Shown here: piece after piece, positions 43,731 to 52,359 of the stretch
Layout: every line of letters starts with the position of its first letter
Position numbering within the stretch: the first letter of the stretch is position 1
Assembly (NCBI RefSeq): GCF_044457565.1
Contig: NZ_JBITGZ010000014.1
Span: forward strand, 1-64,000
Origin: Kitasatospora sp044457565
GTDB taxonomy: Bacteria; Actinomycetota; Actinomycetes; Streptomycetales; Streptomycetaceae
Direction: 5' to 3'
DNA length: 64,000 nucleotides
Made by a program: the position numbers and the translations under genes
The notes under the pieces: generated by a model
Database searches by the model: none
The model's input: the letters and a program-made list of their open reading frames with translations, nothing else
What the model was told of the DNA's origin: nothing

Positions 43731-43754
43731 CGCTCCGACCCGTCTGACGCTCCG
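43726..43754. repeat. 12-bp direct repeat at the 3' end of the amidotransferase gene
   Basis: TCTGACGCTCCG occurs at 43726-43737 and 43743-43754. The first copy contains the TGA stop and the second copy repeats it, as if the gene end were duplicated by slippage. Confidence 0.5.
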
Positions 43755-43798
43755 CCCCTTCCGCCGTCTCCCCGACCCCTCCCGAAGGAACCCTCCGG

Positions 43799-45121
43799 AT
43801 GACCCCGCCCGAGCCGCACCCGGCCCCCGCCCCGGTCTGCCCGTTCACCGGCGCGACCGGCGACGCCACCGGCGCCGACGGCACGACCGACGCCACCACC
43901 GCCACCGAGCCGGTGCCGCTGTACGGCCGCGCCTACAAGAGCGACCCGTACGACCTCTACCGCCAGCTGCGCGACACCGGCCCCGTGCACGGAGTCCGGT
44001 TCCCCAGCGGGATCGCCGCCTGGCTGGTCACCGGCTACGAGGCCGCCCACCAGACGCTGAACGACCCGCGCCTGGGCAAGAACCACGGCCTGGGCAACGA
44101 CAAGTGGCGCGCGCTCGCCTCGATCATGCCCGAGCCCCAGCACTCCCAGCTCCAGGTGCACCTGCTGCACCAGGACCCGCCCAAGCACACCGACATGCGC
44201 CGCCTGGTGCTGGACGCCTTCGCACCGCGCCGCGTGGAGGCCCTGCGCCCGCGCTTCCAGGAGCTGGCCGACGCCCTGGTGGACGCCCTGCCCGACGAGG
44301 GCGGCGCCGACCTGGTCCAGGGCTTCGCGGCCCACTACCCCTTCCGGGTGCTGGCCGAAGTCATCGGCCTGCCCCGGGAGCTGGCGAGAAGATTCGACCG
44401 CGACTGGGGCAAGGTCGTGCAGCCCGTCGGCCCGCAGGACCCGGGCCGCCCGGCCTACGAGGGCCGGCTCCGGGCCCTTCAGGCGTACATCGCGGACGTC
44501 GTCGCCCACAAGCGCGAGCACCCCGAGGACGACCTGCTCGGCCGGCTGGTCACCGCCAGGGACGGCGGGGAGCTCAGCCAGGAGGAGCTCGACTCGATGA
44601 TCTTCCAGCTGCTGGTCGCCGGCCAGGAGCCCGTCACCAACCAGATCAGCACCATGCTGATCACCCTGCTGCGCCACCCCGACCAGCTCGCCCGGCTGCG
44701 CGAGGACCCCGCCCTGCTCCCCCGCGCGGTCGAGGAACTCCTGCGCTACGACAGCGCATTCGAGCTCACCACCTGGCGCTTCCTCGCCGAGGACGGCGAC
44801 CTGCACGGGACCCGCATCCCGGCCGGCGACTCGGTGATCGTCTCGCTCTGCGCCGCCAACCGCGACCCCGAGCAGTTCCCGAACGCCGACACGCTCGACC
44901 TGGAGCGCACCCCCAACGCCCATCTCGCCTTCGGCCACGGCATCCACTTCTGCCCGGGCGCCGCCCTCGCGCGCGCCGAACTGCAGACCGCCATCGCCAC
45001 CCTGCTCGCCCGGCTGCCCGGGCTGCGCCCCGGCGTCGGCCTCGACGAACTGGAGTGGATCCCGGCCGTCCTCGCCCGGGGCGTCAACCAACTGCCGGTC
45101 GCCTACGACAAGCGCCTCTGA
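43799..45121 (+). CDS. cytochrome P450 with atypical I-helix
   Basis: 440 residues. The haem ligand is Cys385 in FGHGIHFCPGA and the K-helix ExxR is EELLR. The oxygen-activation motif reads A274-G-Q-E277-P278, so the usual Thr after the acidic residue is Pro. An N-terminal segment CPFTGATGD and about 35 Thr/Ala/Asp-rich residues precede the core. ATG 43799 has GAAGGA upstream. In other isonitrile systems oxygenases modify the amino-acid-derived isonitrile or couple aryl rings; this role is inferred. Confidence 0.88.
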   Translation: MTPPEPHPAPAPVCPFTGATGDATGADGTTDATTATEPVPLYGRAYKSDPYDLYRQLRDTGPVHGVRFPSGIAAWLVTGYEAAHQTLNDPRLGKNHGLGNDKWRALASIMPEPQHSQLQVHLLHQDPPKHTDMRRLVLDAFAPRRVEALRPRFQELADALVDALPDEGGADLVQGFAAHYPFRVLAEVIGLPRELARRFDRDWGKVVQPVGPQDPGRPAYEGRLRALQAYIADVVAHKREHPEDDLLGRLVTARDGGELSQEELDSMIFQLLVAGQEPVTNQISTMLITLLRHPDQLARLREDPALLPRAVEELLRYDSAFELTTWRFLAEDGDLHGTRIPAGDSVIVSLCAANRDPEQFPNADTLDLERTPNAHLAFGHGIHFCPGAALARAELQTAIATLLARLPGLRPGVGLDELEWIPAVLARGVNQLPVAYDKRL

Positions 45122-45238
45122 CCCACCCGGGCCGCCCCGAACCCCACCCCCCGACACCGACCCAGCAGACCCCATCCAGCCCGCGCCCCGGCGGCGACCG
45201 CCGGGGCGCCATCCCGCCATGCCCTCGTGGAGGACCGC

Positions 45239-46189
45239 ATGCCGCCCGTCGGCACCATCACAGCACCATCCGTCGCCCGCACCTGCGCCGCCATTGTGGA
45301 ACTGCTCCTGCCGTACCGCCGCGCCACCGACCCGGGCACCCCCGCGGCGGTCGCCGACTTCCCCGAACAGCTGTGCCAGCTCGGCGACTTCGTCGAGACC
45401 GGCGAAGAGATCGTGTTCACCCTGCCCGGCTTCCCGTGCAAGTCACCGAGCCCCGCCAAGGTGCTCGGCCACCTCCCCGACGAGGGGGAGCGCCTCTCGC
45501 TCACCTTCCTCAACGAACTCTGCACCGCCGTCGGGCAGATCCACCCGCCGGGTGCCCGGATCGAGATCTGCTCCGACGGCCACATCTTCGGCGACCTCAT
45601 CCGGGTACCGGACGACCACATCGACGCCTACTCCGACGAGCTGGCCGCGATGATCCGCCGCGAGGGCCTGCGGCACCTGTCGGTGTTCGACCTGCGGGAC
45701 GTCCTCGGCGACCTCCCGCACGACGAGAAGCGCGCCCGGGTGCACGCCGCGTACGCCCCGAGCCTCGAACAGCTGCGCGCCGAAGTCCGCAGCGACGAGA
45801 GCACCTTGGCGCTCTACCGGGGCATCACCCGCTTCCTTGCCGATGACACCGTCGACTTCGAGGGCAGCAGATCCGCCCTTCAGCGCGAGTGCCGGCGGCG
45901 CGCGTACGGCGTCATCCAGCGCAGCCGCGCCTGGGGCGAGCTGATCGCCGAGCACCACCCGCGCTCGGTCCGGCTCTCCATCCACCCCCAGCGGCGCGGC
46001 GCCGCCAAGTTCGGCATCCGGCTGCTGGACGCCAAGGACGCCTGGACCACCCCCTGGCACTCCACCGTGCTCCACCGGGCCGACGGCCGCTGGGAGTTGA
46101 TGCGGCGCAGCGAGGCGCAACGCCTCGGCCGACCGGTCCTGCGCGAGGCCCGGCCGAGCCACTTCGAGGCGTACCGGCTGCCTTCCTGA
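45239..46189 (+). CDS. isocyanide (isonitrile) synthase, PvcA/Dit1/IsnA family
   Basis: 316 residues from ATG 45239, with GGAGG five bases upstream (GTG 45227 is a weaker alternative). The family signature LPGFPCKSPSPAKVLGHLPD is at 62-81, followed by GERLSLTFLNELC. Later conserved-looking stretches are ICSDGHIFGDLI and LSIHPQRRGAAKFGIRLL. Known relatives turn an amino group of tyrosine, tryptophan or a similar substrate into an isonitrile, using ribulose 5-phosphate as carbon donor. No Fe(II)/2-oxoglutarate PvcB partner is adjacent; the P450 may replace it. The substrate is unknown. Confidence 0.88.
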   Translation: MPPVGTITAPSVARTCAAIVELLLPYRRATDPGTPAAVADFPEQLCQLGDFVETGEEIVFTLPGFPCKSPSPAKVLGHLPDEGERLSLTFLNELCTAVGQIHPPGARIEICSDGHIFGDLIRVPDDHIDAYSDELAAMIRREGLRHLSVFDLRDVLGDLPHDEKRARVHAAYAPSLEQLRAEVRSDESTLALYRGITRFLADDTVDFEGSRSALQRECRRRAYGVIQRSRAWGELIAEHHPRSVRLSIHPQRRGAAKFGIRLLDAKDAWTTPWHSTVLHRADGRWELMRRSEAQRLGRPVLREARPSHFEAYRLPS

Positions 46190-46208
46190 CGACTCGCCCG
46201 ACGGTCCC

Positions 46209-46241
46209 CGGGAGCGTTCCGCAGCCCACGGGAGCGTTCCG
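46209..46241. repeat. 20-bp-spaced direct repeats in the convergent gap
   Basis: CGGGAGCGTTCCG occurs at 46209-46221 and 46229-46241, and a third imperfect copy (GGAGTGTTCCG) overlaps the end of the next minus-strand gene. The gap between the convergent genes is only 55 bases. May be a binding-site array or slippage. Confidence 0.45.
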
Positions 46242-46244
46242 ACC

Positions 46245-46484
46245 CTAGGAGTGTTCCGCCCGGGTCGCCGGCTGCTCCGCCGGCGGCGCCGGGGGTGCGG
46301 CCGGCAGGTCGCGGACCTGCCGGTCGTAGTCCTCCAGCAGCTGCCGCAGCAGCTCGACCGACTCGGCGGGCACCCCGTCCGGCTCGGACTGCGCGACGAA
46401 GCGGGCCGCCGCGACCAGGGCGGCCAGCTCGTACACGTGGAACGTGCCGCGCAGGACCGTCGGGCGCAGGCGCTCCAGCTCCAC
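46245..46484 (-). CDS. small uncharacterised protein downstream of AhpD-like gene
   Basis: 79 residues from GTG 46484, three bases after the AhpD-like stop, with AAGGG upstream. A helical N-terminal part (LRGTFHVYELAALVAAARFVAQ, LLRQLLEDYDRQVRDL) precedes a Pro/Ala-rich tail. Not recognised. Tight coupling suggests it works with the AhpD-like protein. Confidence 0.6.
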   Translation of the reverse strand: MELERLRPTVLRGTFHVYELAALVAAARFVAQSEPDGVPAESVELLRQLLEDYDRQVRDLPAAPPAPPAEQPATRAEHS

Positions 46485-46486
46485 CG

Positions 46487-46882
46487 CTAGCCCTTGGACC
46501 GCACGTAGTCGACGACCTGCGCCAGCTCGGCGGCGAACTGGTCGTAGTCCTCCTGCATGCCGTTGATGTAGGCGCTCCAGCCCAGGCTCGCCTTCGCGTA
46601 GTGGACGGCCTCCTGGATCTCCTCGTCGGTGGCGCCGAACAGCTTCGCCGCCTCCGTGTGGAACAGACTGCAGTAGTGGCACTTGGTCTCGGCGTGCAGC
46701 CCCACGCCGATGAGTTCCTTGTACTTGTTGGGGATGAGGGTCTCCCCGAGTTCGATCCGCTTGAAGATCTCCCACTCGGGGCCCAGCAGCTCGGTCGGGA
46801 TCCTGGCGAAGAAGTGCGGGACGAGCCCGAGTGTCTCCTTGATCTCCGCCTCGACCTCGGCGCGGTTCACCGTGGCAGCCAT
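46487..46882 (-). CDS. carboxymuconolactone decarboxylase/AhpD-like protein
   Basis: 131 residues from ATG 46882 (GGAGGGAG upstream). The redox motif is C68-H-Y-C71 with H75 (KCHYCSLFHTE), the arrangement of alkylhydroperoxidase-like members of the CMD family. Likely a small thiol peroxidase or a partner in reductive detoxification. Faces the isonitrile operon tail-to-tail. Confidence 0.85.
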   Translation of the reverse strand: MAATVNRAEVEAEIKETLGLVPHFFARIPTELLGPEWEIFKRIELGETLIPNKYKELIGVGLHAETKCHYCSLFHTEAAKLFGATDEEIQEAVHYAKASLGWSAYINGMQEDYDQFAAELAQVVDYVRSKG

Positions 46883-47043
46883 GATGGCTCCCTCCTCGAA
46901 GGCCCCCACGTGCCCGAATCCGGTCCCGCCCGTACCGACCGCGGGCTGCGAGGCGCCGGTCCAGGGCGAGCCCGCCCTGTGGCATCCATGACCTTCCCTA
47001 CCAGCCTAGGCACATCGGGTTCAGCTGTCGCAGGCTGGCGGCG

Positions 47044-47847
47044 TCACGGGGCCCAGGCCGGCCCGCCCCCGGCCGAGGCCGGGGTGTGGTGGTCGAAGGC
47101 GATCAGCGGGTCACCGGTCAGCGGGTGCTCGACGACCGCCGCCCGGACCCCGAAGACCTTGGCCAGCAGCTCCGGGGTGAGCACCTCACGCGGGGTGCCG
47201 GAGGCCACCACCGCACCCTCGTGCAGGACGTGCAGGCGGTCGCAGAGCGAGGCGGCCGCGTTCAGGTCGTGCAGCGAGATCAGGGTGGTGCTGCGCTGCG
47301 CCCGCAGCAGCGCGAGCAGCTCCACCTGGTGCTGGACGTCGAGGTGGTTGGTGGGTTCGTCCAGCACCAGGACGTCCGGTTGCTGGGCGAAGGCGCGGGC
47401 CAGCAGCACCCGCTGCCGCTCCCCGCCGGAGAGCGCGGCGAAGCTGCGGCCGGCGTGCTCGCCCAGGCCCACCTGGTCGAGCGCCGCCGCCACGATCTCC
47501 CGGTCGGCCGCGTCCTCCCCCGCGAAGGCCCGCTTGTACGGGGCGCGGCCCATCGCGACGACCTCGCGGACGGTGAACTCGAAGTCGCTGCCGCGCTCCT
47601 GGGGCAGCGCCGCGACGTGCCGCGCGGTCTCGGCAGTGGTCATCGACCGGACGTCCCGGCCGGCCAGCAGGACGCGGCCCGCGTGTGGCCGCAGGTGGCG
47701 GTAGACGGTGCGCAGCAGGGTGGACTTCCCGCTGCCGTTGGGCCCGACCAGGCCGGCGATCTCGCCCTCGGCCGCGATCAGCCGCACACCGGAGAGCACC
47801 GCCCGCCCGGCGAGGGTGACGGTCAGGTCCTCGATGGCGACTCTCAA
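47044..47847 (-). CDS. iron-siderophore/cobalamin ABC importer, ATP-binding protein
   Basis: 267 residues. Walker A GPNGSGKS (35-42), signature LSGGERQRVLLARAF, Walker B VLVLDEPTNHLD and switch SLHDLNAA match the FecE/BtuD group. The start is TTG 47847, overlapping the permease stop (TTGA), with GGAGCG upstream. A Pro/Ala/Gly-rich C-terminal tail is short. Substrate cannot be fixed from the ATPase. Confidence 0.9.
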   Translation of the reverse strand: MRVAIEDLTVTLAGRAVLSGVRLIAAEGEIAGLVGPNGSGKSTLLRTVYRHLRPHAGRVLLAGRDVRSMTTAETARHVAALPQERGSDFEFTVREVVAMGRAPYKRAFAGEDAADREIVAAALDQVGLGEHAGRSFAALSGGERQRVLLARAFAQQPDVLVLDEPTNHLDVQHQVELLALLRAQRSTTLISLHDLNAAASLCDRLHVLHEGAVVASGTPREVLTPELLAKVFGVRAAVVEHPLTGDPLIAFDHHTPASAGGGPAWAP

Positions 47848-48908
47848 CTGCGCTCCAGGCGTCGGTCCAGCAGGTACAGCAGGACGGGTGCGCCGATCAG
47901 CGCGGTGACGACGCCGATCGGCACCTCCTGGGTGTCCAGGGCGGTCCGGGCGACGGTGTCCACCGCGACCAGCAGGACCGCTCCGGCGAGGGCCGAGACG
48001 GGCAGCAGCCGGCGGTGGTCGCCGCCGACCAGCAGCCGGCAGACGTGCGGGACGAGCAGCCCGACGAAGCCGATCGCCCCGGACACCGCGACCAGCACAC
48101 CGGTGAGCAGGCTGGTGACGGCGAACAGCTCGCGGCGCAGCCGGGTGACGTCGACGCCCAGGCCCGCGGCCGTCTCGTCGCCCATCAGCAGGGCGTTCAG
48201 CGAGCGGGCGCGGGCCTGGAGGGCGAGCAGGCCGAGGGCCACGGCGGCGGCGGGGACGGCGACTTGGCTCCACTGCGCGCCGCTGAGGCTGCCCATCAGC
48301 CAGAACAGGACGCCCCTGGTCTGCTGTTCGTCGCCGGCCCGCAGCACCAGGAAGCTGGTGAAGCCGGAGAGGAACTGGCCGATGCCCACGCCCGCCAGCA
48401 CCAGGCGCAGCGGTGAGAAGCCGCCCCCGCGCCGGGCCAGGGTCCAGACCAGGGCGAAGGAGGCGAGCGCCCCGGCGAAGGCGGCGGTGGAGATGCCCAC
48501 GCCCAGGCCCGCCCCGGCACCCGCACCCAGGACGATCACGGCGACGGCGCCGAGCGAGGCGCCGGAGGAGATCCCGAGCAGGTAGGGGTCCGCGAGCGGG
48601 TTGCGTACCAGCGCCTGGACGGCAGTGCCGACCAGGCCGAGGCCGGCGCCGACGACGGCCGCCAGCAGGGCGCGGGGCGCGCGCAGCTGCCAGACGATCA
48701 GATCGCGGGTGCCGGGCTCGGGTTCGGCGCCGGTCAGCCGGCGGCCCACGACCGTCCACACCTCGCCGATCGGGATGTCCACCGAGCCGAGCGAGACGGC
48801 GACGGTGAGCCCGACGAGCAGCGCGAGCGCGAGGACGGCGGCGACGAGCCCGGGCCGTACCGCGCGGACGCCGCCCCGGGCGGTGGCGGCCGCCCGCACC
48901 CCGCCCAT
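47844..48908 (-). CDS. FecCD/BtuC-type ABC importer permease
   Basis: 354 residues, about ten membrane helices. The FecCD-family features LRAPRALLAAVVGAGLGLVGTAVQ and GFVGLLVPHVCRLLVG are present, the latter being the coupling segment. It starts immediately after the binding-protein stop (TAG ATG) and overlaps the ATPase gene. Serves as both halves of a homodimeric pore. Confidence 0.9.
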   Translation of the reverse strand: MGGVRAAATARGGVRAVRPGLVAAVLALALLVGLTVAVSLGSVDIPIGEVWTVVGRRLTGAEPEPGTRDLIVWQLRAPRALLAAVVGAGLGLVGTAVQALVRNPLADPYLLGISSGASLGAVAVIVLGAGAGAGLGVGISTAAFAGALASFALVWTLARRGGGFSPLRLVLAGVGIGQFLSGFTSFLVLRAGDEQQTRGVLFWLMGSLSGAQWSQVAVPAAAVALGLLALQARARSLNALLMGDETAAGLGVDVTRLRRELFAVTSLLTGVLVAVSGAIGFVGLLVPHVCRLLVGGDHRRLLPVSALAGAVLLVAVDTVARTALDTQEVPIGVVTALIGAPVLLYLLDRRLERS

Positions 48909-49994
48909 CTACTGGCCGTCCTTGACCAGGTCCGGGTGCACGGTGCGGGCGATCTGCCGGACGCTGTCGGCGTTGCGGACCCCGGCGATGGTGGTCTGCT
49001 CGGAGCCGATCCGCACGAACCGGCCCTGCTGGACGGCCGTCAGGCCCTTGGTCGCGGGGAAGTCGCGCAGGAACTGGGCGGCCGCCTCGAAGGCCTTCGC
49101 GGTCTCCGCCTCGCTGCCCTTGTTGCGCACGCCCAGCTGGATCCAGTCGGGGTTCTTGGCGACCACGTCCTCCCAGGAGACGGGCTTGAAGTCGCCGTCG
49201 CAGTCGGCGAAGACGTTGCGCGCGCCGGCCAGCGTGATCACGGCGTTGGCGACCTGCCGGCCACAGACGGCGATCGGCTGCTTGGTGCCGGCGTCGAAGT
49301 CGAAGAAGAAGTACGAGGGCCGCTGGTCGGGCGCGACGCCGGCGACGGCCGTACGGACGGCGCCGGTCTTCTGTTCCATGCCGGCCACCAGCTCCTCGGC
49401 CCGGGCGGTGGTGTCGGTGATCCGGCCGAGGCGCCTGATGTCCGCCTCGACCTCGGCCAGGTCCTGCTGGGGGCCCTTGAGCTGGGCGGCGCAGGCGGTC
49501 GAGTGCAGGTAGACGTGCTTGATGCCGGCCGCGGCGTACTCCTGCTCGGTGGGCGCCGCGCCCATCGCGCCGCCCATGGAGCCCATGTCGGCGAAGGTGT
49601 CGACGTACAGGTCGGCGCCGGAGCCGAGCAGCTTCTCCTTGGCGATCACCGTCTGGCCGAGGACCGGCACCTTGGCGGCGCGGTCGGCGAGTTCGGCGGG
49701 CATGCCGCCCTTGCCGGGCGGGAACCCGGTGCCGATGACGCGGTCTCCCGCACCGAGGGCCAGCAGCATCTCCAGACTGGCCGCGTTGCTGGTGACGATC
49801 TTCTTCGGTGCGGCGGCGAAGGTCGTCTCGGCGCCGGCGCAGTCCGTGACGGCGACGGGGAAGGCGCCCGCCGTGGCCGGGCTCGCGCTCCCGGGCTTGG
49901 CGCCGCCGTCGCCACCGGTGCCGGCGTCGCTGCCGCAACCGGTGACGAGCAGGGCGGCTGCGGCGGCCATGCCGCACAACACGCGAGAACGCAT
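48909..49994 (-). CDS. ABC importer substrate-binding lipoprotein, metal chelate type
   Basis: 361 residues with a lipobox LLVTGC (Cys20) after a short signal peptide. Class III periplasmic-binding fold of siderophore/cobalamin transporters. A loop carrying three methionines (M137, M140, M144 in DMGSMGGAMGAAP) is unusual and could be a metal-contact or simply a flexible loop. ATG 49994 has AGGAGAG four bases upstream. First gene of the importer operon. Candidate substrates are a siderophore, cobalamin or a metal-isonitrile complex; sequence does not decide. Confidence 0.85.
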   Translation of the reverse strand: MRSRVLCGMAAAAALLVTGCGSDAGTGGDGGAKPGSASPATAGAFPVAVTDCAGAETTFAAAPKKIVTSNAASLEMLLALGAGDRVIGTGFPPGKGGMPAELADRAAKVPVLGQTVIAKEKLLGSGADLYVDTFADMGSMGGAMGAAPTEQEYAAAGIKHVYLHSTACAAQLKGPQQDLAEVEADIRRLGRITDTTARAEELVAGMEQKTGAVRTAVAGVAPDQRPSYFFFDFDAGTKQPIAVCGRQVANAVITLAGARNVFADCDGDFKPVSWEDVVAKNPDWIQLGVRNKGSEAETAKAFEAAAQFLRDFPATKGLTAVQQGRFVRIGSEQTTIAGVRNADSVRQIARTVHPDLVKDGQ

Positions 49995-50444
49995 GGAACT
50001 CTCCTGTGGTCCGAGTGCACGGGGCCGCATCGGCGGACCCCGGACCAGGTAGTCGTACGCGGCAGGCCCCGGGTTCCCGGCGTCGTGCGGAATCTTCCCG
50101 GCCGGCGCACCGGGTGGGCGGGGAGCCGGCTCAGACGGCTCCCCGCGCACGCGGTTCCGGCGCCGCGCGGGCGGCTGCCCGACGGGAGCGACTACCGGAG
50201 ACGGGAGCGGCTGGGCCGCGGTCACCCCCGAGGATCGCGGACCGCCCGTTCCCGGTGTCCAGTCTTGTGTCCGGGGCCCGCGCGCGGCTCCCTCCCAGGT
50301 ACCGGGCGGCTCCCCCGGCGGGGTGATCCCCGGCCACCGCGGAGCCACCCCACGTACAGGTGAACGGGTCTGATCGTGCGTTACCTTGATCGGGATCGGA
50401 AGTTGGTCCAGGTGTTGTCCGAATACCTTCACCCTGGAGCACCC
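49995..50444 (-). promoter_or_regulatory. structured leader of the importer operon, possible cobalamin-type riboswitch
   Basis: A 450-base divergent gap. On the minus strand it can form an 11-bp hairpin (50118-50146, GCGGGGAGCCG with CGGCTCCCCGC). Closer to the gene it has GGGAAG and then GCCGGGAACCCGGGGCCTGCC, which resembles the closing part of actinobacterial cobalamin riboswitches. An upstream GGGAACGGGCGGTCCGCGAT is loosely like the opening part. The match is imperfect and by eye. The region also holds the promoter of the amine oxidase gene on the other strand. Confidence 0.35.
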
Positions 50445-52274
50445 GTGGATTCCGTGGATCTCTCAACCAGTCAGCCGGCACCCGCCGAGGACCGTCCGAA
50501 GGTCGCCCGCCGTACGCTGCTGGGCTCCGCCGCCGCGGTGGCGACGGTGGCCGGGGCCGCCGGGTTCGCCGGCCGGTCGGTGGTGGGCGCCGCCCCCGCC
50601 TCGCGCAGCGGCGGCGCGGACGAGGCCCAGGCCCGCGATCTGGCGCGGAAGATGCTCATGGTCGGCGAGGACGAGCAGCAGGACCTCAAGCTGGACTACC
50701 TGCGCATCCTGATCGACGACAAGCTGCCGCCCCGGGCACCGCGCAAGAAGGTGCTGGTCGTCGGCGCCGGCGTCGCGGGGATGACCGCCGCCCGGCTGTT
50801 GAAGCAGGCCGGGCACGAGGTCGTGGTGATCGAGGCCAACGGCAACCGGGTCGGCGGCCGGGTGAAGACCTTCAAGGGCGTCTTCGAGGACAAGCAGCTG
50901 CACGCCGAGGCCGGCGCGATGCGGCTGCCGGACTTCCACCCGATGGTGCTCGCCCTGGCCGACAAGCTCGGCCTCAAGCGGCGCCTGTTCTACAACGCCG
51001 ATGTGACGCCCGGCGCCTCGGCCGCCGGCACGGTGCCGCCGGTGGTCTACCGCTCCTTCACCGGTGAGACCTGGAGCAACGGCGAGGCGAGCGCCTTCAG
51101 CGCGCCCACGGCCAACTTCCGCACCAAGATCTCGGTGAACGGCACCCAGACCACCCGCGCCGCGTACGCCGGTTCCCCGCGCGCGGTCAACAACAGCTTC
51201 GGTACGGACCTCGACGGCACGGTCTCGGCCGCCGTCAGCAAGGCCTTCGAGCGGGTGAGCGTCCCCGGGGACGCCAAGATCGCCGACCAGCTCTCCGCCT
51301 GGGCCGAGATCTTCGAGAAGTACGACGGGCACTCCACCCACCGCTTCCTGACCGAGGAGGCCGGCTGGGACCTGGCGCGGATCCAGGCGGCGGGCACGCT
51401 GGAGAACATGACGTCCCGGCTGCACTACTCCCTGGTGCCGACCCTGATCGACCACGCCGTGATCAGCCCCACCAACCGTTACTGGGAGCTGGAGGGCGGC
51501 ACCGCGGTGCTGACCGACGCGCTCGCCAAGGACCTCACCAACGACCTGCGGCTCGGGCGCCGGATGACCCGGCTGGTGCAGAGCGAGACCGGCGTCACCA
51601 TCGAGACCATGGCCGAGAGCGGGGACGAGGAGTCCTGCGACGGCGCGCCGATCGGGCCGGTGGAGACCTTCGAGGGCGACTACGCCATCATCACCATCCC
51701 GTTCAGCGCGCTGCGGTTCTGCTCGATCGAGCCGCTGATGTCGTACGAGAAGCGGCGGGCCGTCACCGAGCTGCACTACGACTCCGCGACCAAGGTGCTG
51801 CTGGAGTTCAAGCACCGGTTCTGGGAGGAGGGGCCGAACGGCTTCACCGGCGGCGGCTGCGTGTCGGACAGCCCCAGCCGCTTCACCTACTTCCCCTCGC
51901 ACTCCCCGGACGGCTCGTCCGGCGGCGTGGTGCTGGCCGCGTACACCTGGTCGGACGACGCGATGCGCTGGGACTCGCTGACGCCGGGCGAGCGGTACGC
52001 CTTCGCCCTGAACGACATGGAGAAGCTGTTCGGGCGCCAGGTGCGCGAGCAGTTCACCGGCGTCGGCGCCACCCAGTCCTGGGCCCGCGCCCGCTACGCC
52101 CTCGGTGAGGCCGTCATGTTCACCCCGGGCCAGCTGCACGAGCTGCACCCGGCGAGCCGCACGGTCGAGGGCCGGGTGCACTTCGCCGGCGAGCACACCA
52201 GCCTGAAGCCCGCCTGGATCGAGGGCGCCCTGGAGTCCGCCGTCCGCGCCTTCCTGGAGGTCCACCCGCGCTGA
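50445..52274 (+). CDS. Tat-exported flavin amine oxidase / L-amino acid oxidase
   Basis: 609 residues from GTG 50445 (TGGAG upstream; GTG 50376 would add 23 residues before the signal). The twin-arginine signal ARRTLLGSAAAVATVAG (RR at 22-23) indicates export in folded form. FAD-binding motif VLVVGAGVAGMTAARLL near 103-119 and the C-terminal HFAGEHTSLKPAWIEGALESA are characteristic of monoamine/L-amino acid oxidases. Would oxidise amino acids or amines outside the membrane, releasing hydrogen peroxide and ammonia. Divergent from the importer genes. Confidence 0.88.
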   Translation: MDSVDLSTSQPAPAEDRPKVARRTLLGSAAAVATVAGAAGFAGRSVVGAAPASRSGGADEAQARDLARKMLMVGEDEQQDLKLDYLRILIDDKLPPRAPRKKVLVVGAGVAGMTAARLLKQAGHEVVVIEANGNRVGGRVKTFKGVFEDKQLHAEAGAMRLPDFHPMVLALADKLGLKRRLFYNADVTPGASAAGTVPPVVYRSFTGETWSNGEASAFSAPTANFRTKISVNGTQTTRAAYAGSPRAVNNSFGTDLDGTVSAAVSKAFERVSVPGDAKIADQLSAWAEIFEKYDGHSTHRFLTEEAGWDLARIQAAGTLENMTSRLHYSLVPTLIDHAVISPTNRYWELEGGTAVLTDALAKDLTNDLRLGRRMTRLVQSETGVTIETMAESGDEESCDGAPIGPVETFEGDYAIITIPFSALRFCSIEPLMSYEKRRAVTELHYDSATKVLLEFKHRFWEEGPNGFTGGGCVSDSPSRFTYFPSHSPDGSSGGVVLAAYTWSDDAMRWDSLTPGERYAFALNDMEKLFGRQVREQFTGVGATQSWARARYALGEAVMFTPGQLHELHPASRTVEGRVHFAGEHTSLKPAWIEGALESAVRAFLEVHPR

Positions 52275-52295
52275 GCCCCGGCCCCCGGCCCCGCG

Positions 52296-52327
52296 GCTGC
52301 TGCCCGCCTCCCACGGGCGGCAGCGGC
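52296..52327. terminator. bidirectional terminator between amine oxidase and encapsulin genes
   Basis: GCTGCTGCC and GGCAGCGGC form a 9-bp stem with one G-T pair around a GC-rich 14-base loop, in the 85-base convergent gap. Confidence 0.5.
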
Positions 52328-52359
52328 GGGCCGGCACCCGGCCGGGCGCCTTCGTGCCG

